Notes under the pieces: model-generated
Databases searched by the model: none
Seen by the model: only the letters and a program-made list of their open reading frames with translations
What the model was told of the DNA's origin: nothing
Shown here: piece after piece, positions 1 to 5,713 of the stretch
Position numbering within the stretch: the first letter of the stretch is position 1
How the letters are laid out: every line of letters begins with the position of its first letter
Translations under genes and position numbers: made by a program
Assembly: GCA_023459755.1 (NCBI GenBank)
Contig: JAEWSS010000176.1
Coordinates: forward strand, 1-5,713
Reading direction: 5' to 3'
Source: Verrucomicrobiota bacterium
GTDB taxonomy: Bacteria > Verrucomicrobiota > Lentisphaeria > Victivallales > Victivallaceae
DNA length: 5,713 nt

Positions 1-1
1 T

Positions 2-715
2 GACGAGCATATCCGGGTTATCGAGGAGACGGTGAAGCAGGCCGCCGGCCGCTGCACCATTATTGCCGGGACCGGAGCAAACTCCACCCGCGAGGCGGTG
101 GAAATGACGTTGAAGGCCAAAGCCGCCGGCGCCGACGCCACGCTGCAGGTGGTTCCTTATTACAACAAGCCGACCCAGGAGGGGATGTACCGCCATTTTA
201 TGACTGTGGCGGAGCAGACCGGTATGCCGGTGGTGCTTTATAATGTTCCCGGACGCTCCGGCGTGGGGCTGAACGTGGAGACGATTGCCCGTCTGCGCAA
301 GGCGTCGCCGCTGATGGCGGCGGTCAAAGAGGCGGCCGGAAGCGCCGAGCGGGTTTCCGCAATCCTCGATTTGTGCGACATCGCCGTTCTGAGCGGCGAC
401 GACGCGCTGACGCTGCCGATGATCTCGGTGGGGGCCATGGGCGTGATCAGTGTAACCAGCAATCTGCTGCCGGAAAAGATGGTCGAACTGGTGAAGCTGT
501 TCTTTGCCGGGAAAGTCGATGAGGCGCAGAAGCTGAACCGCTGGCTGTATCCGTTTTTCCGCGACCAGTTTATTGAGTCCAACCCGATTCCGATCAAAGC
601 CGCGATGGCAATGTGCGGCGTGATCGCCGAGGAGTACCGGTTGCCGCTGTGCGAGCTTTCAGCCGCCAACCGCGACAAACTGGCCGCCACGTTGAAGCGG
701 ATGAACCTGATCTGA
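2..715 (+). CDS. dapA: 4-hydroxy-tetrahydrodipicolinate synthase, C-terminal part (5' end cut by window edge)
   Basis: DapA condenses pyruvate with aspartate semialdehyde in the cytoplasm, the first committed step to diaminopimelate and lysine. The frame is open from base 2, giving 237 residues. By recalled alignment to the 292-residue E. coli enzyme it begins near residue 54, so about 53 residues are missing on the left. Visible motifs are IAGTGAN, PYYNKPTQEG (Tyr107 of the catalytic triad), YNVPGRSG at 239-262 (Tyr133 and substrate-binding Arg138), VKEAAG with the Schiff-base lysine codon at 326-328 (Lys161 in E. coli, one residue shifted), LSGDDALTLP, GVISVTSN and ESNPIPIK. These fit DapA better than the related N-acetylneuraminate lyase or ketodeoxygluconate aldolases, although all share the (beta/alpha)8 aldolase fold. 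The GTG at 32 is an internal valine codon and not a start. The lyase gene follows after 13 bases with no terminator between. Confidence 0.95.
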   Translation, partial: DEHIRVIEETVKQAAGRCTIIAGTGANSTREAVEMTLKAKAAGADATLQVVPYYNKPTQEGMYRHFMTVAEQTGMPVVLYNVPGRSGVGLNVETIARLRKASPLMAAVKEAAGSAERVSAILDLCDIAVLSGDDALTLPMISVGAMGVISVTSNLLPEKMVELVKLFFAGKVDEAQKLNRWLYPFFRDQFIESNPIPIKAAMAMCGVIAEEYRLPLCELSAANRDKLAATLKRMNLI

Positions 716-728
716 CCAGCGGACTAAA

Positions 729-3641
729 ATGCGCGTTTTGTTGATGTTGGTGCTGGTGCTGGCCTCATGGCTGGCAGTCGGCGCGGAAGCAGAGAGAGTT
801 GTGCTTGATTGCGCTCCGTTTGAGCTTGAACTATCTCCCGGTGCCGGGAATCCCGGCAACAAATTCGGGAGTGCGGTGTTCAGTCTTCCGGAGCTGACGG
901 ACTTTCGTGATTCCGCGATTGAATTCGACATCGGAGACGTGCCGAGACACTGGAATTATCTGCGTATAAGGTTCTATAACGCAGGAAGCGACACGCCGTG
1001 CCTGGGGTTCGTCAGCTGGGAGGTCAACTCCGGTCATGTCCGGCTGCTGCCGTACCGCGCCGCGCAGTGGCCGTGGTACTGGCAGACCGTCGGGCTGCAT
1101 GAAGAGACGCCCGACCGGATCGACCGTATGGAGGTCACCGTCGGCTCGTCCGGCCGGCTGGCGCCGATTGCCTCCCGGATATCCAATATAAAACTTACTC
1201 CGGAAAAATTCGTTCCGGTGGCGGTATTGGAGAAATCCGATGTTCCGGCTCCGGTCGAACACCCGGCATGCGACATTGCCGCCGCCGACATCGAGCGCGG
1301 CCGGGTCAACGTCGCCAATTTCGACTGGGCGGCCAAGCGGCTTGAGTTTTTCCGCGAGCAGTCCGATGAAATTATGAAGCGTCCCGTGGCGGAGATAATT
1401 CCCGACGGCGACGTGATTGACTGCGTGTACTGCCCCAAGTGCGGCGGCGGCGACGACGCGTTTATTCTCACTCCGGATGACGAACACCTGCAATGCCGTT
1501 ACTGCGGCGTGGTTTTCCCGTCCGCCGACTTGCGCGAGGAGTCAACTTTCGAGGCGGCGCCCGGGGTGTTTTATCCGTGTCATGTCGGCCGGCGCGAGAT
1601 GTTTATCGGCGACGACAGCGTTGGAAACCGCTATTTTCTGACGCTGCTGTTGAATAACCGCAAGTTTCAGCGGTCGTTCAAACTGCACTACGCCGCCTAC
1701 GTTTATGCGCTTACCGGCAGCGTGGAATACGCCGCGAAAGTGCGCGAAGTCCTGCTGGCCGCCGCCGACCGTTACCAGAAAAATCTGCTGAAATTCCGCA
1801 CTTCATTTTATCAGACTCCGCGATTCAACTACATGGCCGGCCGGCTCGGCGGCTGGAAGTTCGGAGACAGCGTGCGGATCGCCAACTTCGCCACCGCCTA
1901 TGATCTTACCGTCGATTCCGGACTCTATTCGGACGCCGACCGGGTGAAGATCGAAAACGATCTTTTCCGTGAATTTGTCAATGTCATTACCGCTCACCGC
2001 CCTAATGCCGACGTCACCAGCAACGCGGTTCCGGCTCACCTTACCGGCGTGGCAATGTGCGCCGCGCTGCTGGACGGCGATCAGTTGATTGCGGACTATG
2101 TGGTGAACGGCGAAAGCGGTTTTGCCGACTTTGTCCGCAATAATTACCGGCGTGACGGATCGTGGACGGAAAATTCAGCTTCGTATGCCGAAATGAGCAC
2201 CACTCCTTTCGTAAAGCTGGTAGAACTGCTGGGGCGGAGCGGCATCGACCGTGAACTTTACCGCGGCATTTTTGCGGCTCCCGGCCGTCAGGTGATGCCG
2301 GACGGTTTTTTGCCGCCGGTCAACGACTCCAATTATCGCGAGATTTTCCGGCCTGACTACGCGGAACTGGCTTATCGTCATTTTCCGACGCCGCGCAATC
2401 TGGCGCTGCTGCTGCGGTCGATTGATTCCGGCTCCGGAACCGACTATTCGCTGTTCCGGCGTGACGCGGTTCTGCCGGAACCTGATCCGGCGGAGTATGA
2501 ATTTTTTGACAAATCCACGGTGATCGCCGGCCTGAATTGGACGATTCTGCGGCCGGAACGGTCGCCGCGCTCAACCGCGGTGCTGTTCGACTGGGGATTT
2601 TATCCCAATGGTCACAGCCATTTCAGCGTGTTGAACTATCTGTATTACGATCGCGGCCGCGAACAACTGTTCGACTACGGTTATCTGGGCTGGGCGCATC
2701 CGCTGCGCGAATGGCAGGTATCGCCTTTGGCGCACAACACGGTCTCGATCGACGGACAGGTTCCCGGCGTCTCGCGGCAGGGAAAACTTGAATTCATGGG
2801 CGGCAATCGCGACGTGCAGGTGGCTTCGGCGGAGGGCGCAAACGCATACTCCGGCTGTTCCATGCTGCGCCGGACACTGTTTCTGATTACCGGAAAAGAC
2901 GGCGAAAATATGCTGGTGGAGCTGACCCGGGTGCGCGGCGGCTCTGAACATCTTTACACCATACATCCATCCGACCGCGGACTGAAGTCCGGCGCGGAGG
3001 GAACCCCGTTTGAGTGGGGAAATCCGGCTGCGACCGGCGCAAAGTATATGAAGACGCTGAAAGTTGAGGCGGATTCCGGTATCGATGACGGCGCGGTATT
3101 TGTGCCGCGGGCGGCCGGACAGACCGTCTATTGGTGCGAAGTCCCGGCTTTGCGCGACCGCCGGCGCCCGAACGGGCGCGAGGTTGGCGGCATGTACGCG
3201 GTAAAAATTTCCGGCGGCGCCAGCGACTTTGTGATGGGATACAACTGTCGTCCGGAGCGGCTTGAAGTGACAGGCGACGGCGCGGCGGTGAGATTCGGCG
3301 ACTATATTTGCGCGGTCAAGTATTCCGGTGACCGGATTGCGGTCGGCGGGGCGGAGTTTGACGCGGCGTTCACGGTGACGCGAAACGGAGAAACCGTTTT
3401 CCGTTCGGCTCCCGACACGGTGGGAACCGTCGTCGATACGTTTCCTGAAAAAGATGGCAAAATTTTAGTTGACTTTGATAAAAACGGTGATATTTTTAAT
3501 TCAGCGTATATGTTCTTTGACCGTCGTGACGGTGCGTGCCGTGTTCTGGGGAGAGAGGACGGCATGATTGAGCTTGATCCGGATGAAGGCAAATTTATGA
3601 GGAATGGTGACACATTCCGTGCCTTCAACGTGTCAGAATGA
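729..3641 (+). CDS. Secreted heparinase II/III-fold polysaccharide lyase with Cys4 zinc-ribbon-like insert
   Basis: This is a 970-residue exported protein that probably cleaves a uronate-containing or sulfated polysaccharide by beta-elimination; the substrate cannot be told from sequence. Residues 1-21 form a signal peptide: short n-region, hydrophobic core LLMLVLVLASWLAVGA, cleavage after A19-E20-A21. Residues ~22-160 look like a beta-sandwich, possibly carbohydrate-binding. A Cys-rich insert has C235-x2-C238 and C256-x2-C259, with C232 and C284 nearby. An alpha-helical toroid follows (~285-570), with SNAVPAH (N432, H437) and DGSWTENSASY (candidate catalytic Tyr486). The C-terminal beta-sandwich (~595-900) carries GHSH (H629, H631), LFDYG (D649) and AHNTV (H669), the classic Hepar_II_III motifs. 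In heparinase II, equivalent His/Asp residues hold zinc. The Asp usual in H-x-H-x-D is Ser633 here. The final ~65 codons are AT-rich. Only a weak ribosome site (GCGGA, 719-723) precedes the ATG, but the signal peptide supports this start. PL family membership (12, 15, 17, 21 or unclassified) is undecided. Confidence 0.85.
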   Translation: MRVLLMLVLVLASWLAVGAEAERVVLDCAPFELELSPGAGNPGNKFGSAVFSLPELTDFRDSAIEFDIGDVPRHWNYLRIRFYNAGSDTPCLGFVSWEVNSGHVRLLPYRAAQWPWYWQTVGLHEETPDRIDRMEVTVGSSGRLAPIASRISNIKLTPEKFVPVAVLEKSDVPAPVEHPACDIAAADIERGRVNVANFDWAAKRLEFFREQSDEIMKRPVAEIIPDGDVIDCVYCPKCGGGDDAFILTPDDEHLQCRYCGVVFPSADLREESTFEAAPGVFYPCHVGRREMFIGDDSVGNRYFLTLLLNNRKFQRSFKLHYAAYVYALTGSVEYAAKVREVLLAAADRYQKNLLKFRTSFYQTPRFNYMAGRLGGWKFGDSVRIANFATAYDLTVDSGLYSDADRVKIENDLFREFVNVITAHRPNADVTSNAVPAHLTGVAMCAALLDGDQLIADYVVNGESGFADFVRNNYRRDGSWTENSASYAEMSTTPFVKLVELLGRSGIDRELYRGIFAAPGRQVMPDGFLPPVNDSNYREIFRPDYAELAYRHFPTPRNLALLLRSIDSGSGTDYSLFRRDAVLPEPDPAEYEFFDKSTVIAGLNWTILRPERSPRSTAVLFDWGFYPNGHSHFSVLNYLYYDRGREQLFDYGYLGWAHPLREWQVSPLAHNTVSIDGQVPGVSRQGKLEFMGGNRDVQVASAEGANAYSGCSMLRRTLFLITGKDGENMLVELTRVRGGSEHLYTIHPSDRGLKSGAEGTPFEWGNPAATGAKYMKTLKVEADSGIDDGAVFVPRAAGQTVYWCEVPALRDRRRPNGREVGGMYAVKISGGASDFVMGYNCRPERLEVTGDGAAVRFGDYICAVKYSGDRIAVGGAEFDAAFTVTRNGETVFRSAPDTVGTVVDTFPEKDGKILVDFDKNGDIFNSAYMFFDRRDGACRVLGREDGMIELDPDEGKFMRNGDTFRAFNVSE
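3601..3618 (+). repeat. Small inverted repeat inside the end of the lyase gene
   Basis: GGAATG (3601-3606) and CATTCC (3613-3618) are perfect 6-base complements around a 6-base loop, GTGACA. It lies in codons near the lyase C terminus, 11 bases upstream of a second hairpin at the stop codon. No U-run follows, so it is not an intrinsic terminator by itself, and a stem this short can occur by chance. Confidence 0.35.
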
Positions 3642-3645
3642 CACG
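3629..3645 (+). repeat. Inverted repeat spanning the lyase stop codon
   Basis: CGTGTCA (3629-3635) and TGACACG (3639-3645) form a perfect 7-base-pair stem with a GAA loop, and the TGA stop (3639-3641) is the first codon of the right arm. The same TGACAC string also occurs at 3608-3613, so the left arm could pair alternatively with that copy. The nearest T-run (TTTT, 3658-3661) is 12 bases downstream, too far for a standard Rho-independent terminator. A role in 3'-end protection or attenuation is possible but unproven. Confidence 0.4.
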
Positions 3646-3738
3646 GTGGCGGACGGCTTTTCGCACGTTGCAGCGGTGGCATGAAAAATGCTGACATGGT
3701 TGTAAAAAAGCAAAATCACAACGCGGAGGAGGCGGGTT
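3642..3738 (+). other. 97-base intergenic gap between the lyase gene and moxR
   Basis: This is the only sizeable non-coding gap in the window and the natural place for a moxR operon promoter. Its right half (about 3681-3720) is clearly more AT-rich than the flanking genes. CTGACA at 3691-3696 resembles a -35 hexamer, but no convincing -10 box lies 16-18 bases downstream, so I call no promoter. A direct repeat CGGTGGC occurs at 3644-3650 and 3674-3680, and GCAT-gaaaa-ATGC at 3679-3691 is a weak hairpin. Confidence 0.5.
3725..3732 (+). promoter_or_regulatory. Strong ribosome binding site of moxR
   Basis: GGAGGAGG lies 6 bases before the ATG at 3739. It fixes the moxR start and is much stronger than the site in front of the lyase gene. 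Confidence 0.85.
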
Positions 3739-4761
3739 ATGCAGGAAAACAACATCCAGGAAAATCAGTTGAAGATCAAGGAGAAATCGGCATTCATTCC
3801 GGCACTTAAAACCGAGATGTCGAGGGTGATCGCCGGTCAGGATGAATTGATCGACCGGTTGATAATGGCGCTGATCGCCGGCGGGCATGTACTGCTTGAG
3901 GGCGTTCCGGGACTGGCGAAAACGCTGGCGGTAAAGACTCTGGCCGACTGTGTGTCGGGCAGTTTTTCCCGGCTTCAGTTCACGCCCGACCTGCTGCCCG
4001 GCGACCTGATCGGCACCCGGATTTACAACGCCGAAACACATGAATTTTCCACCCGGTTGGGGCCGGTCTTCGCCAATATTGTGCTGGCCGACGAAATCAA
4101 CCGCGCTCCGGCCAAGGTGCAGAGCGCGCTTCTGGAATGCATGCAGGAACATCAGATCACCATTGCCGGAGAGACGCATAAACTGCCGGAACCGTTTATG
4201 GTGATGGCCACCCAGAACCCGATTGAACAGGAGGGGACGTATCCGCTGCCGGAGGCGCAGGTGGATCGTTTCATGATGAAACTGAAAGTCGGGTATCCGT
4301 CGCGTTCGGATGAGCGGCTGGTTCTGGAGCGCATGGCGCATCCGGCGCCGAAGGTGGCGGCCGGAAAGGTGGTGACGCTGGAAGAGATAACCGCGGCGCG
4401 CGAAGCGATGGATCTGGTCTATGTCGATGAAAAAATAACCGATTACATTCTTGATATTGTGAACGCCACGCGGCCGGGTTGCCGGGGGGCGTTGTCCGAC
4501 CGGCAGTCGGAGGCAAAACTTAACGACCTTCAAAGTTTGATCGAATACGGCGCGTCGCCGCGGTCCGGCATTGCGTTGAGTTTGGCCGCCAAAACGCTGG
4601 CCTTTATGAACGGTCGGGCCTATGTGGTGCCGCAGGACGTGAAAAGCGTGGCGGTGGACGTGCTGCGCCATCGGCTTACGTTGAGCTACGAGGCCGAGGC
4701 CGAGGACGTGACTTCCGACGAGATTGTCAATCGTCTGCTCAATGAACTGCGTACGCCGTAG
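3739..4761 (+). CDS. moxR: MoxR-family AAA+ ATPase
   Basis: This is a 340-residue cytoplasmic AAA+ ATPase of the AAA_3/MoxR group. These proteins are thought to act as chaperone-like factors that remodel or activate VWA/MIDAS partner proteins. The Walker A motif is GVPGLAKT (residues 55-62, K61), and Walker B is IVLADEIN with D118/E119. Sensor 1 is ATQNP (N160) in the typical MoxR block ending EAQVDRF, which holds a candidate arginine finger (R177). The sensor 2 region is IEYGASPRSG (R275), followed by the C-terminal lid helices. Length is normal for the family. The stretch between TRPG (about residue 245) and IEYGASPR is roughly 9 residues longer than in the MoxR proteins I recall. A strong ribosome site supports the start. 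The DUF58 gene begins 21 bases after the stop, the standard moxR-DUF58 pairing of Bat-type operons. I cannot assign a subgroup name beyond moxR. Confidence 0.95.
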   Translation: MQENNIQENQLKIKEKSAFIPALKTEMSRVIAGQDELIDRLIMALIAGGHVLLEGVPGLAKTLAVKTLADCVSGSFSRLQFTPDLLPGDLIGTRIYNAETHEFSTRLGPVFANIVLADEINRAPAKVQSALLECMQEHQITIAGETHKLPEPFMVMATQNPIEQEGTYPLPEAQVDRFMMKLKVGYPSRSDERLVLERMAHPAPKVAAGKVVTLEEITAAREAMDLVYVDEKITDYILDIVNATRPGCRGALSDRQSEAKLNDLQSLIEYGASPRSGIALSLAAKTLAFMNGRAYVVPQDVKSVAVDVLRHRLTLSYEAEAEDVTSDEIVNRLLNELRTP

Positions 4762-4771
4762 CGCGTGCGGC

Positions 4772-4776
4772 GGAGG
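4772..4776 (+). promoter_or_regulatory. Ribosome binding site that sets the DUF58 gene start
   Basis: GGAGG sits 6 bases before the ATG at 4783. An upstream in-frame GTG at 4765 lies before this site and has no comparable site of its own, so the ATG at 4783 is the better start. Confidence 0.85.
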
Positions 4777-4782
4777 TGCATT

Positions 4783-5661
4783 ATGAATCCTGCTGAATTG
4801 CTGAAAAAAGTTCGGCAACTGGAGATAAGCACCAACCGCGAGGTGGACGAGGCTATCGGCGGCGCGTATAAAAGCGTTTTTCAGGGGCGCGGCATCGAGT
4901 TTGACGAGGTGCGCGAATACACTGAAAGCGATGACAGCCGTGATATAGACTGGAACGTCACCGCGCGGATGAATTCTCCTTTTGTCAAAAAATACATGGA
5001 GGAGCGCGAGCTCAATGTGATGCTGCTGGTGGACGTTTCCGCATCCGGAGACTTCGGTACCACCGGCGTCACCAAGCGCGGCCGCGCGATCGAGGCGGCC
5101 GCGATGCTGGCGTTGAGCGCGATCCGCAACAATGACAAAGTCGGGTTGCTGATGTTCAGCGACCGGGTGGAAAAGTTTCTGGCGCCGCGTTCGAGTCGGC
5201 GTCACGGTCTGCGTGTGATCCGCGAGCTGGTGGCGCACGAGCCGAGCCGCCGCGGAACCGATATAGATCTGGCGCTGCGCGAATGCCGCAATATTCTGCA
5301 CCAGCGCAGCGTTGTGTTTCTGTTGAGCGACCTGATCGCACCGTTGGATTTCACCAAGTCGCTGCGGATACTCAACAACCGTCATGACGTGGTGGTGATG
5401 CGTTTAAGCGATCCGTCCGAGCTGGAAATGCCGAAAGTTCCCGGGTTTGTGCTGGAAGATGCCGAAACCGGCGAAATGCTGGATTATCCCGGCGGTTCCG
5501 CCGCCGGAGAATACGGCGCGGCGGGCAGGGCGCTGCTGGAGCGGCGACGGGCGGACTGCGAACGGTCGGGAGTGGAGGTCGTTGAAATCTCCGCCGCGCG
5601 CGACGCGCTCGATCCGATGATCCGGTTCTTCCGCAACCGGCGGAAAAGGAGGCGGCAATGA
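4783..5661 (+). CDS. DUF58 family protein with VWA-like MIDAS site
   Basis: This 292-residue protein has no signal peptide or membrane segment, so it is probably cytoplasmic. It carries the DUF58 signature in full: GAYKSVFQGRGIEFDEVREY (residues 27-46) and DDSRDIDWNVTAR (50-62). The VWA-like core has a complete metal-ion-dependent adhesion site: D84-x-S86-x-S88, T159 in RRGTD, and D183 in LLSDL. The C terminus is strongly basic (RNRRKRRRQ). DUF58 proteins are regularly encoded directly after moxR and are presumed partners or clients of the ATPase; the biochemical role is largely unknown. The start chosen is ATG 4783 over GTG 4765, because of the GGAGG site between them and because homologues usually begin close to the LLKKVRQLEI helix. 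The stop overlaps the next gene's start (ATGA), suggesting translational coupling and a shared operon. Confidence 0.93.
   Translation: MNPAELLKKVRQLEISTNREVDEAIGGAYKSVFQGRGIEFDEVREYTESDDSRDIDWNVTARMNSPFVKKYMEERELNVMLLVDVSASGDFGTTGVTKRGRAIEAAAMLALSAIRNNDKVGLLMFSDRVEKFLAPRSSRRHGLRVIRELVAHEPSRRGTDIDLALRECRNILHQRSVVFLLSDLIAPLDFTKSLRILNNRHDVVVMRLSDPSELEMPKVPGFVLEDAETGEMLDYPGGSAAGEYGAAGRALLERRRADCERSGVEVVEISAARDALDPMIRFFRNRRKRRRQ
5648..5652 (+). promoter_or_regulatory. Ribosome binding site of the last, truncated gene
   Basis: GGAGG lies inside the final codons of the DUF58 gene, 5 bases before the ATG at 5658 and 8 before the in-frame ATG at 5661. Either could be used. Confidence 0.75.
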
Positions 5662-5713
5662 TGAATTTTTCAATGAAGGCGAAACGCTGGACCGTCAGAC
5701 TGGCGGCGGTGTT
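5658..5713 (+). CDS. Start of a hypothetical protein, probably exported or membrane-anchored (3' end cut by window edge)
   Basis: Only 18 codons are present, MMNFSMKAKRWTVRLAAV, starting at an ATG that overlaps the DUF58 stop (ATGA, 5658-5661). A basic stretch (KAKR) followed by the beginning of a hydrophobic run resembles the n-region of a signal peptide or membrane anchor. In Bat-type operons the gene after DUF58 is commonly a poorly characterised exported or membrane protein preceding batA/batB, which fits; that assignment is inference from order only. The second ATG (5661) is an equally possible start. Confidence 0.7.
   Translation, partial: MMNFSMKAKRWTVRLAAV

Noticed and set aside
32..34. 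GTG at 32 as the dapA start codon
   Set aside because: The frame is open upstream to base 2 and encodes DEHIRVIEET, matching the conserved DapA region, so this is an internal valine codon.
2..715. N-acetylneuraminate lyase or another sugar-acid aldolase paired with the polysaccharide lyase
   Set aside because: The YNVPGR, GTGAN, SGDDA and NPIPIK motifs, with the Arg138 equivalent, point to DapA.
831..1493. 220-codon minus-strand open frame opposite the lyase N-terminal region
   Set aside because: No domain, no signal peptide, biased composition, and fully covered by a well-supported + strand gene.
3629..3661. Intrinsic terminator after the lyase gene
   Set aside because: The 7-bp stem is real, but the TTTT run is 12 bases away and the intervening bases are G-rich, unlike a Rho-independent terminator.
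3668..3720. Possible sigma-70 promoter before moxR (TTGCAG 3668-3673 or CTGACA 3691-3696)
   Set aside because: No acceptable -10 hexamer is found at 16-18 bases from either, so only the AT-rich character of the gap is noted.
4689..4706. Short GAGGCC tandem repeat in moxR
   Set aside because: Fewer than three copies, encoding EAEAED in a normal acidic helix; chance-level low complexity.
4765..4782. GTG at 4765 as the start of the DUF58 gene
   Set aside because: The GGAGG ribosome site (4772-4776) lies downstream of this GTG and is correctly spaced for the ATG at 4783.
3625..5385. 586-codon open frame on the minus strand opposite moxR and the DUF58 gene
   Set aside because: Its translation is rich in His, Gln, Arg and Pro with no recognisable domain, and it lies entirely opposite two genes with full family motifs and strong ribosome sites. 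It is a GC-driven antisense shadow.

Overview
The window is a GC-rich, gene-dense bacterial segment with every gene on the + strand. It carries, in order: the 3' part of dapA (lysine/diaminopimelate biosynthesis); a long gene for a secreted polysaccharide lyase of the heparinase II/III fold; a MoxR-type AAA+ ATPase gene; a DUF58/VWA-like gene; and the first 18 codons of a further gene that runs off the right edge. I see no rRNA, tRNA, CRISPR array, insertion sequence or origin.

The likely source is a member of the PVC group, most plausibly Lentisphaerota (Victivallis-like gut or environmental lineages) or Verrucomicrobiota. This rests on the roughly 60% GC, the very large secreted heparinase-like protein with an embedded Cys4 zinc-ribbon-like motif, and the adjacent moxR-DUF58 pair. 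It is an inference from gene style, since the window contains no phylogenetic marker.

Layout. Bases 2-715 hold dapA, lacking about 53 N-terminal codons. Only 13 bases separate it from the lyase gene (729-3641), so the two could be co-transcribed although their functions are not obviously linked. The lyase reads as signal peptide, beta-sandwich (possibly carbohydrate-binding) domain, Cys-rich insert, alpha-helical toroid and C-terminal beta-sandwich with the metal/catalytic motifs. Its last ~65 codons are strikingly AT-rich. A 97-base gap (3642-3738) then precedes moxR, and two small hairpins lie at the gap's left edge.

The moxR gene (3739-4761), the DUF58 gene (4783-5661) and the next gene (from 5658) are closely packed, each with a strong GGAGG ribosome binding site. 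The last junction is an ATGA overlap. This is the usual start of a Bat-type (aerotolerance-like) operon. In these the MoxR ATPase acts as a chaperone-like partner of VWA/MIDAS proteins, and exported or membrane Bat proteins normally follow, here outside the window.

The window does not show a clearly new system. The most unusual item is the lyase, with its extracytoplasmic zinc-ribbon-like insert, altered H-x-H-x-D motif and compositionally distinct tail.
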